Of a DNA stretch of 64,000 bases, positions 13,701 to 25,700 are shown in pieces. The number at the start of each line of letters is the position of its first letter. Position 1 is the first letter of the stretch. The DNA is from Brachypodius melanocephalos (taxonomy: Eukaryota; Chordata; Aves; Passeriformes; Pycnonotidae). Where the stretch lies: assembly GCA_013398615.1 (NCBI GenBank), contig VZSR01000514.1:5113996-5177995 (forward strand). Direction: 5' to 3'. The notes beneath the pieces are model-generated. The model ran no database searches and had not been told where the DNA came from. It saw only the letters and a list, made by a program, of their open reading frames with translations. The position numbers and the translations under genes were made by a program.

Positions 13701-16700
13701 GGAAGACAGGAAATACACACCACGTAGAGCAAGGCCCTGTATAGGAAATCCTTGCGGCCGTCAGGGTTCTGATCCAACTTCCGACGAATGAAGAATCCTC
13801 CCAGCTTGCGGATCAACGTGCTGCACACCAAAGGAGGATTACACTCATTGATTTCAGCCTGCAGCAAACTACTACACCTCCAACAAATAACTCCTTGCAC
13901 ACAACAGGGGTTCAAATAACTGAAATTCTTAAAGACTAAACTCTATTACACTACTTGCACACAATGGGACTACACAAATATTTCTCTATTTCACTTATGA
14001 GCAGGCTTCTTTACACTGTCCTCCATTTCACTGCCTTGACAGGTCACTGACCAGGAGATTCTTGCACACTGAGGTGCTGGTGACCCATGTAAGAGTTAAC
14101 CTGAGCTGGCCCCAGTCTGTGCTGTGCTGAATGGCCTGCATGCCCGTGGTGTGCTGCACACTCCCCTCAGCTGCAGAACCAGCTCAGCCAGCTGATTTGT
14201 ACAGAGAAATCAGCAGGCAGCTCCCACTTGGCACCAGCAATTACACCACCTGCATGGTTCTGCACTTATCTCATAGTGTAGCAAGAAGTTCTCATGAGGA
14301 CATCCCTTCTGCTTGACAGAAGCAATGATGAACATTTGTTGTTTTCTTGCAAGAAAATCCTTTACTGGCTCAAAAGACTAAACAGGAGTACCACTTTCTG
14401 CAGACAGGGTGCTGTGTGTGGGTCACGGGCCTGCTGAAGGCTACAGAACTCAGGGTGCCCAGTGCCTAAAGTAATGTTAGATCATCGATGCTAAACTCTC
14501 TTTATTCTGCTGGCCCTAAGAACTAGCATTTTAATTGATAATTTATATGAATGCCTTTTTCACTGGGATTATTACAGACCAGCACCTACTGGTGTAAAAC
14601 ACTCCTGAAGTCAAGGTATTCCCCTTCTTTCCTCATAATTTCCTATAATATCCAGCACTTTTTTAGATATCAAATATGTCCAAATTCTGTTTCAATGGCA
14701 AAATATTACCCAAAATACCTCAGGTTCTTCAGCCACCAGAAATATAATTTAAACACAGATTCAAGTGGAATACTTTTCCACATAGTATTATTCACCCAGT
14801 ACTGCTGCTGCTCATCAGCCAGCTCACTAAACTGCATGAAGAGCTGTCCATTCACAACTCTTTCACCCATATCATCTTTCCTTAGTCACCTTACCACTCT
14901 GAGACTCCAAAAAAGGAATATCCTTTCTCCTTACCCTACTAAGGTTGTAACAGAGCCTCTCAGAGGGATGTTGTGATGCCCCCTCTCTGAACATGTCATA
15001 AGAACCAAAGAAGTTCTACATGATGGCCCAGTAACAGTCAGATAATTTTACACTTATTTTGTGCCGTAAGTCAGATCCCACCACCTCAGTCTTTTCTCAA
15101 GTAAGGAGAGGTTATTACCTGAATATAGGGATGTTGAGATTGTTTCCTGCAGCTATGTAGGGTGCTTTGATGTTATGGCAGAAAAGAATGAATGTAAGAA
15201 GCAGGTAGTCAATGTGGGATTTGTGAACAGGCAAAAAGATAAGAGGCAAATTCATCTATGGTGGGGAGAGAAGAAAAAAAGAAACAAGTCAGTCGGCAAG
15301 AAACACAGAATATTACTTCTTTACTTAAATCCAGTGTTGAGATTGCTAACATCATCTTAGCTGAATAGATTATATTTTCCAGTTATCATAATTGAGTTTG
15401 TTTACTCCTGGTTTTCCTTTAGCTGGGACAATTTAGAGAACATTTTAGTCAACTTCTTTGTAGTCTTAGTTTTCATGGACTGTAGTTTTCAATTGTATCC
15501 ATTACATTAACAATGATTAATACTCCTAGTTTCTTCAGACTCACAGTGTTGAAACACTAATCAAAAGGGATGTGGAAAAATCCTCACTGTCACCAAAGTA
15601 CTGGTATTTCTACTAAATATTAGCAAGGGTTTATGAAGAGTGAGTTTCCCAAATTCGGTATTCAAAAAAAACCAGAAAAGAACAGGAACTTTTTTATTTG
15701 TTGAATTTATCTAATCAATCTAAGGTAAATCCTGCAAGAAGAGGTAATTCCTTTGAGTGTAAAGAAAATGGTAGCACTTAGGAGTTTGTTAGACAAATTT
15801 CAATAAATATTGGAAAACTGGAAACAGATTGCTAGTAAGAAATAGGAAGAGCTCTTTCTTAAAAGCTTTTATCCCAAATCAAAGTGAAAAATCCTAACTA
15901 GATCTACTAATTTATTGCTGGCTGCCTCAGCTCAAAAAAATCAGAAATTATGTTCAATATAGGTTAGTTGAGATAATCATTCAGCCTGATAGTTGAAATT
16001 TGATCCTGAATCAAAGGTAAACCTAGAGTCCACATAGTATTTTAGGTTACACAACTCTAGGAGCATAAATTTAACTAAGAACACTACTTCATAGTGTTTA
16101 CAAATACTTTTTGTATTTCAGATACAAAACAGTTCTACCTACAATTGCATTTCATACAGACTTAGCAGAACTCTCACAAGAAGAGAAGTGCTGCAAACAT
16201 CACTAGAAACTACTTCAGAAATCGAACCTACTGGATTTTCCCACCCTCCCTTACCTCTGTTGCTGCTTTGACCATTTCTATTTGACCTCTGTGGATCTGG
16301 ATATTCCAGAAGAAGCTGTTAAACAATTTCAGTAACACCCAGCCAGTCAACCTAAGGAAAAACAAACAAAAAAGCTTCATTTATTTCTGCCTCTGTTTTA
16401 TATTGTTTCTGTATGACTAAAAGGCAAAGCCAGTTCATCTGATAACTTATATTCAAACAAAACTGCAATAAAATCCAGTTGCTAAGCAAGGTTTTGCCTA
16501 AGGTTAGTAGCCACATTTCAGCCTCCTGCACTCATGACACAAATCTTGTATCAACCTCAGTGAAGGCAGTGAACTAGGAACATGACAGGGACAAAATCAT
16601 CCTTAGTAATAAATGCAGACACCACAGGAGATTTTATCTAAAATAAGACTCTTCCTGTGATATTTTTTATGTCTACAAATTATAATATTGAATAGGCTAA

Positions 16701-19700
16701 GGGAAAATTTGTCTTTCAGTCTATGATGCTGCAGATAGCTGCTCTTGCCCATATGAGCCTGAAACAACAAACAATGCCAATACTGGTCTAAGCATTAGCA
16801 TCGAAACTACTTTTTTGGGAGAAAAGGAAAAGTTTGTATTGAATCTTATCATAAGATATATTCCTTGGCAAGGCAGAGAATTTCTGTTGCATCTGCAAAT
16901 GAAGAATAACTACTATTTTATTAGCTAACATTAAAAAGGGGATTTTTATGAATAACGTATTTTTGAAATAATTATTATTTCTGCATCATGTGTTACAAGC
17001 TCTGTTGGTATTATGCAGAAAGAGCTTGTTCATCCTTCCATTCATCGACAATATCCATGAGACATTTCTCTTACCTGATTAAAGCAGGTGACACATTGGC
17101 TACCATTTCCTGGAGAATTTTCCTAGCTTTTTTCTTCACTTTGTTGATAGCTTTAGGATCTGTCTGAACAAAACTACCTGGAGTACTTGGTTCAGAAGCT
17201 TCATCTATAATGGCCTTCTGGACTCTAAAATTAAAAAGCAAAGTTAATGAGACAGACCCACAACAGCAAAGTCCAAGACACAGAAACAACAGCTTGGAAT
17301 GAGCTATGTATTACTACAGGAGTAACTTGCAAACATAAAAAGCATCCACACTGAACTATTGTGTACTCCAAATGCATTAAATTTAACGCAGTTTTATGAG
17401 CTCTAATTTAAGATGCAGGTGGTGATTGAATTGGCTCAAAGGTGACTACACGAAACAGTATGTACACAGTTCACAGGTAATAACGTTAAGTGACTGCCGA
17501 TTTTCTGAAATGGTTAATAAAGTTGGAAATTCAGGGGGAACAGGTGCAATCTCATTTTTGTTAATGTTTTCTTTTTCCTGCCACAGCAATTTCACTTCTC
17601 GTTAGATTTATGCAGTTGCTATTTTGAACTTCTAGATTATTGTTGCCCTTGAATTCTCAGTTTTACCAAGTCTAACAAAATTTTATAAGGGCTATTTCCC
17701 CCTTTAAAACATACCCAAGAGACAGTAAATGGCTTTAACACATCATGACTGCAGCACAATGCAGTCAGCTTTACTTTTCAAAAGCAACACTATCATCTTC
17801 AGATGGGACTCCAGCTTTAAAAATTCAGGAGAATTAGGAACGTTAATGTAGGCAGTGTGTGCCCTCTGACAAAAGCAACCTCAAGGAGCAAGCATGTGGT
17901 TGAATTTCTTTGTGTCCAAGGAAAACTGATATGTGAACAGCTGATCAGCTGATATGTGAACAGCTCAAGATGCCATTTAAAATGAGGCATATGAAACAGA
18001 AAACAAGCTCCACAAAGTTAAGGCTGGGTACTCCATCCTACAGCCTTTTTCCATTTTTGCTGCACTCTCCAGGTGTACACTCAGGATACTCCAAAAATGC
18101 TGCTTTCCTATTATTTCTGAAACACTGACAACTACTGATGACTGCAGTATAACTTCAGTGGTAATGATTTACATTAATTAGATAAACAGAAGTTTGAAGA
18201 GCTCTCCTGTAGCAATTTATTTTTCTGTGTACCGTCTGCTGTTCCCTCACTACACACCATTCATTTAGAGACTTGTAATCCTTAAACTCCTCTTTTACTA
18301 TTCCAACAGAAATTGCAAGCTACCTTCCAGAAAGGTTGTGCTAAAGATACTACATCTTCTAGTATTTTAAACAGTCTGATTTTCAAAACTTGCAGTTTCT
18401 CAATTAAGGCATATGTTAATGCATTAATAATTTAAAATATAGTTAATTTTGTGTCATCTTACCTGCTGCTATTCAGCACATTTTCTGTCAGATTCTTGGC
18501 AAACATGCCCTTATGAACATCCCTCTCTTGCACAAAAAGGACATAACAAAAACGTCTCGCAAGCCACCCTCTATACCTACAAAAATACGAAGGGTATTTC
18601 AGAATGATCCGCAAAATAATATTATTTTTGCTGCCAAAAATAATAGCATTAAAAACAATTAAAAATACCATTAAGAAGCAGAAGTAAGAAAAATTTTATA
18701 AATGGCTGTCTAAGAGATTCTGTATCTTCTAGTAAATTGCCAGTATCTTCATGTTATGGATGAAACAATTGATGCATAGCACAAAACATCTGAGCCAACT
18801 GGGATCTGCATCCCTTCAATTCAGGGTGACACTGGCATTAATACATCCACAGAATCACAGGAACATAGTGAACAAACCAGCATATACATTTTGTCTGTCC
18901 CCTGGAACAAACCCGCCAGCTCAGCAAGGCCAAAAGAAGTGCTAAGTGTTGATTTCCAACTTGGTGCCCCTTTCCATTGAGGAAAGTAAATGCCCAGCTA
19001 AGAGGTTTGTCAACTTCAAGGAACACAAATGCTCTTGGGAAAGCTGCTCACGTAAGCACAGGGTAAACTCTCACAAACACTTTTGAAAATGTTTGCATTA
19101 GCCATCAAAACGAAACCCACTTCTTTAGTTAGCTTTTCTTCCTTTACAGTGTTTTCAAACACCCAGTCCTAAGTGTCTTCTCCATACCTTCTCCTAGCAA
19201 AGTTTTAGCAAGAGTATAAACACAAAATAATCAGTAAATCTCACTACAAATTCAAGTGTTTAAGGTAACTTATAAAGACAATATCTTCTTTTTAAATTAA
19301 CCCTGTCCTCTACTCTCTCAATCATACAAGCAGAAATCACCTGAGAAAATGTTATTTCAAATATCAAACATCACAGAAGATGATTGTGACAAGGAATGGC
19401 TTACACCCCATCCACCCCCCACAGTGGATATCCATCATTTTTCCTCTGTTCACCTCCCTCATTTATGAGACCAGCAGTGGACAAGCCATCCCTTACACAA
19501 ACCAAACACCTGGGACCCCCAAACAGCAGAGCTGATGTGATGGGGCAGAATTAACAACTGGATGAAAATTAAATTCTGGCAATTTCTAAGCCCAGAGTTT
19601 TATGCCAAATCCCTGTCCTGAAGTCTGCTGGTGTACTGCCTGGCTGCTCCAGTGAGTGTCCCAACCTGTCACTGTGGGTGACAAAGGTGGTTTCCATGCT

Positions 19701-22700
19701 GGAGCCCCGCCAACGTCTCACTCGTTGTCATCACTCGAGTTACTGATCCTGGCTGTTAAACCTCCCTCCCACATTTCAGTACATTTACATACATGGGTTA
19801 AAAACAGCGAGGAAAGATGAGACAGAACTTCTACACTGCAAAAGGCCAAAGCCCTGGAGTGCACTGTAATTAAGATGCATGCACATGCAGGAGCCATGGG
19901 AACACAGTGGCACAGAATAATTACACAAATATTCAGACCAACTATTCGTGCTGTCAGAGAAGAAGACTGGTAACTTTGTTTTAATTGTTTTTTTTTTTTT
20001 TCCTTTATTCCCCCTTCTCTTTGGAGTCTGAGACAATTACTGATTTTTCTAGAAAGCAAAGATGCTTCTTTCTGACAATATTTTTTGGTAACTGTTGACA
20101 TATCAGAACAGCACACACCTATTTGCAGAGATCTGCCAAGGTATGAAGGCTTCTACATTCATTTGACAGCTCAAACATAATGTAGTTTAATTGGAAAAAT
20201 CTGTTTTCTGATTATGTAGCAATGAGAGAAGACAGTATGGACCAGTCAAGAGACATTTAAAACTGGCAGCTATACTTCAGGTAAAGGCTGCCAATACAGT
20301 TACAGCATGCTGGCAGTTAAAGAGAACCCCTCTTGCTTTATAAGGGCAGGAAACTGTGACTATGTAGCCCCATGAGACCTCAGAACTTCATTAAAATTGT
20401 CCATTTTCACACTACAATGACACAATTTTCACATTACAATGACCCTATATTTCTCACTATTCTGAGCTAGATGTGTTTATTTCAGAATAATTCATTAACC
20501 CATATTTTTTTCTTCTTATATTTTCAATTCAAGTAACTTTGACCATTGAAAACCATTCAAGCATTAGACTTTCAAAACTAATTTTAAAAAAGTTAAACAG
20601 TATTTCTGTTATTTTTCTGTATTCCAAACTACAAGCTCAACTCTTTAAAAACCCATAATTGATTCAAATTTAATAAAGAACAGCCTCTAACATTAGCTTT
20701 CTCCCTCTCAAGCGCACACAATGCTCCCTTTCTCTCACTCAGACACTTTGGCTCATTTCTTTCAGCCTGATGGCCTCTCTTTGTTTGCTCTGACTCTTCA
20801 ACAAACACTGCAGGACATGCTTATGCTAATGATTACTGTAAAAAAAACCCAACAACTTACCAAGCATTATTAACTTTCCAAAGAACAGAATATTTTTGTG
20901 CAATTCCAGTATCTTCATCCCAGAATGCAAGATATGATTCCAATAGCGCAAAGTCACATCTTCATTTTTCAGATTTTTTTTCATTTATACTGCACTTTTC
21001 AGCAGCTGCCCTCTGCCACTGAGGCAGAGACAGATTCATAAGACACATTCAGGCTTAATTGCCATAAGTGGTAATAGTCAACATCTAAAGTGTGAGCCAG
21101 ATCTGCTCAGTGAATTAAAGTGCAGCCTGAAGTCGTTCTGCATAAGAGAATAAATTGGGTCCCCTCGATATTATGCTACAGATGCTGCCATTTGCACAAA
21201 AGGAGAAAGAAATTTTTTTGTGAAAAAATTCTGGGTTTTTTGTGAAACAGGTTTGACCCCTACACTCCTTGTCTACAACCTCAAAGGACTTTGCCCAGTT
21301 CCCAAACACACACACAGCCAGACTTAACAAGCACATTACTGAAGTCAGCACCAAATTCCAGCACTTCAGGGCCACAATATATATCAACTCAGTCCAGACA
21401 ATAATAGAGATTTCTCTGTCATAAAATCAGAACACGTTGAATTTCAAAAGCAAAAGAAACACTTGCTACATTACCTTGTATGTGTTTCATTGATGTATAT
21501 GACATTACGTAGACCCAAAGAAGGAATACTAGAATTGAAGAAGTTATCCTGTAAAACCAAGAAAAAAAAGAATGATGGACTATTTCATTACATAAAAATA
21601 GCTTTGTCTGTTACATTCATTATAACATTTGTACTCTACTCAAAGCCAAAAGCTTTGAGTGTTGAACCTGCCTATACAATACACAAACTTCTAAAATGAA
21701 AATGGAATTCAAATCACTGTTCCCAAGTCCAATACTTTCGAAGCATTCTCTAGGCTTTACTGTGTGGTTGTACTGGTTACACTCTTCAAACCACAACATT
21801 TCATCAGATTCCGATGTAATATAAACCAGGACTTGTCATAATAGAAAGCTCATCTTTGAGACAGAACGTTATTGAGCCACCCTGGGTATTAGTGTAACCA
21901 CGAGCATTTGATGCTCAGTCTGTAGCATCCAGTGTGCCAGCAGATCAAGCATCATCAAACAACAGCCCAAGGGTCAGGATATCCATCCATGGTTAGGTGG
22001 CAAACCTCCACACTCCTGCTCTGCCTGAATAATAAACTCAGTCCAGCCTTGTAGAGTCTTGTTCCAGACTCCACATGCCAAGGTATTAACTGGGATGAGT
22101 TTAGGAGCAGTTCCACAACAAATATTCCTTAGCAGGAGACCTAAATTTTACCTTTCCACAGTCCAAGTGAATACCTTGACCAAAAGGCTGATTTCTTTCT
22201 ACCCAAATGATACCTAATTATAAAACTGGTACCTTGCCAGCACTGAACTACAGCTAAAACTACTGGAACTGTACATGTCAAAGAAGACAAAAAAAGGACA
22301 GCAAAGGACAAGGGTGGTCACCAGCAACAACAGAGCTGCAAAACAGCCTCACAACCAACTCTGCAATGGGAGTCAGGTAAGAGTCATTTGTTTGTATTTT
22401 CTTCAGGACACACCATTTGCCACAAAATTAAAATATATGACTGTCCTATGTCATTTCCAAATCAGGTAGAAATTTTGTGCTACAGTGAGAGCAGAGAGTT
22501 TTCTGCTCCCTGCTAAAGCACAACTGTGCTGTACAATCAACCAATTGTTGCTCTAAGGTCTTAAGACGAAACTTCAATATTACGCTAGTTTCTTTGACTA
22601 TACACTGGTGATTTTTTTGTGGTTCTTACAAGCTGATTACATTTTCTAGCAAAGAGAAGCAAAATTACTTGTTCTTGGTCTCCCAAACAATCAGCAACAA

Positions 22701-25700
22701 AGTTAAGTAGCACTGAATGCCAGTCTATACCAGTACTCTAAGTGTCAGGTTAAACCCCACTATGAAACTCATCCTCCAGTGGTACTGTCATACTTCAGCT
22801 TTTCCTTGTTTAACTCTTCTCCAATCCTGTGTCAGGCAGAGCATGTGGTTCTGTAAGACCAACAGAGCCAATACAGGATCTCCCTGTTGGCACAAAGAAG
22901 CAGTCCCCCACACATCCTGGCCTTTCCTGTTGATCTCTACACCTCACCTCTTAACTTACAGCACCTCTAGCATTCATTACACCCTTTACCATCCCAACTT
23001 CAAGCAGACAAGACAAAAAACTAAATTAATAAAGCAGGTAGTTTTCTGCTTGGTTAGTGAACTTGATCAGCCCTCAGGACAGCAGGAAATAAAACAAGAG
23101 GGAGAAGCAATACTTCCCACTCTCAGCATTGGCAAGTTATTAAATTGGTCAGCACACAGGAAATCTGCCCCATTCATTGCTTTTCCTTAAGAAAAATAAT
23201 GAAAAATGCAGCTCCAAAACAAGTATTTGGAATCTAATGAGAGGATTATCTTTGTTACTGTCTCCGCAAAGATGGTATTTTTTTCCTTAGAGAAGGCAAC
23301 AAAGGATTTAATAGGTCATGTCCCTTTCTTAAGTGGGATCTCAGGATAGTTAATTAGTCTCTTATTAAATGGACAAAATACAGAACAAAATTTTTATTTT
23401 TAAAGCATAATTTCCAGTTTGAGAGGAACAGCCTAATTACTAATGGGTTAATTACTAAATGTATAAAGCCCTAAGCTGAGGATTAACGCACACCTTTTCA
23501 CAAGTCAAAACAGTTGACTTGTCCGTTTGAAATAGTCTCAGTTTATCTAATTGTTGGTCTTGTTGCCCATATCATACACAGCCTTCACAGTACATTTGGA
23601 TTTCTATACCACATTTGTATGACATTGCTGCAATTTTCTGTTCTGGCAGAGGAACAGAGTGAAATAACAACTTCTCTTTGGTCAAAGAGAGAAGCAAATT
23701 TTCCCTCTAGCCCAGCCAATGAAGGTGTAACTGAGTGCAATCGAAAGTCCAGGGTGTACACATAGCCAAATTACATGACAAATTGTTGCAACCTGTATCG
23801 TGCCACTTTGCATCCTGAGCTTACAGAAAGCCTGCCCAATGCAGTTCAATAAAGTTCACATTTTAAATCAGCTTGCACAACCTCTATAGAGCCACCATTC
23901 TTGACTCTATTCCCAGCAGACAAATATCCCCACGATCACAACTGGCAGTCCTTGTTTCCAGGCTGGGCAGAGAGGCAAGGAATCAACCAGGTGTAGAAAA
24001 TTAACTTGTTCTCTCAAGTACAGGACTGAACAAGTTGGAAAGGAAGCACATTGCTTAGCTTCAAAACTATTTATCCTGTGGATAGAGAATTAAAGTGTCC
24101 TAAAAACAAACTTTCACACTTGGATATGCTCCAAATTTCCATTATTAATCTAACACAGTAGATTAATTTTGCTATCCCATTTCCTAGTACTAATTCTGAG
24201 GAGCTGGAGAGTTTTGTGCAAAGACCAAGTCTGCACAGAGAGGTGGGAGACTAAGCATCAAAACAGGTGTGTATCATCCTTTAATTCCATGACAAATGAA
24301 ACGTAACCACAAACAACAGCGAAAAACTACAGCACTTTATGATGTAAAAACATTGTGACCTTAATTCTCAAAGTAAGGAAACCACTGCAACTTCATTACG
24401 CTGCAACTATGCATTATTGTCAAACATAATCCATCCCATAATCTTCTTACCCGGCTCTGGGGAGTGCATACATAGCAGCATCGCCCCACAAACGGCCTTT
24501 TCCTGCTCAGCAGAGCCTCCTTCCATCTTAAAGTGGCAGATCGGAACAGAGTGGGACGAGAGTTACACTCTCCCTGCAAAACAAAAGACCACCGTGTAAA
24601 CAGGCAGAAATATGCGTTCTACTGTCTATGGGAAAGCTTTTGAGGAAGAGGAGTTGCCAGACACACATAAAAAATCACCCCCCAATTATGTAAAGTACAG
24701 TTCTTTCTGACGTTTTTCTAAAATCTAAAAAAATAAAAGCAAAATCTCAGTGTTGTACTGATGTATCTAAGCACTGCTGCATGGGCTGACACACAAAATT
24801 TTAAAAGGAGTGATAACTATAATTAAGAAACACCAAAGAAACTGCCAGCTGAGAAAACTGAGGGAATTTAACAGTACACTACATTCTCAATAATATAAGG
24901 GTGCTTGCAATATGAGCAATGTATTTTAAGGTTCAACTGAATATCACTCTGTAAAACTGCAAGAAGACTCAATGTATCCAAAATATTAACTCCACGGACT
25001 CTGTAGGCACTTTCAGCAGTTTCATGCAGAGTGACATGAAAGAAGAACCCCTGTGTCTTCTCCAGAGTTACACTGTGTATCTGAAGATTATAGAACAAAA
25101 AAATCCAGAATGACTGCATTCAGAGAACTCATTCTCTATGTTAGGACATAACGCAAAAAATGTAGTTAAGTGTATTTTAAAAGATCTTGATTTTTTCTAT
25201 TAAAGTCTACTGAAGTATTGCTTATCTGAGAATGAGAACTGGGTTGCCATTTTAAAACCACTTATTTTACTGAAAGTTACTTCCAGTATTAAAAGAGAAG
25301 TTACAGAAACAAACCAAACCCATAATGTTGTTTAAAATAGAACTCTTAAGTGGCCGAGCAGCAGGGTAGAATCAAGATTGGAAGACACAAATACAGATCA
25401 TCATATACTCAGCCCAGTGAGAAACTCCCAGAAAAAAACAATGCTGAAGATGCTTAAAAACTAAATTGTGCATGTTATCACATTTGGCAAGCAGCATGAA
25501 TTGGCAAATATTCCAAGGCTAACTCTTCAAGCTGAAACAAACAAGTATCAAGACACTAAGCCTGCCATAATCCCTCTTTTATCACCTTCTTTAATGCTAA
25601 CTCCAAAACCAACCAACTTTGTAATAATGTCTTCTTCCTTCTGCTTGCCTGAAACCCCTGATGTACCATTCCAGCATTTTCTTACAAAACTTTCTATCTC

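Noticed and set aside
14551..14976. 141-codon plus-strand open frame in a GPAM intron
   Set aside because: Chance frame antisense to GPAM, with no motif.
22717..23190. 157-codon plus-strand open frame in a GPAM intron
   Set aside because: No similarity recognised, antisense to the host gene, and the composition is pyrimidine-rich.
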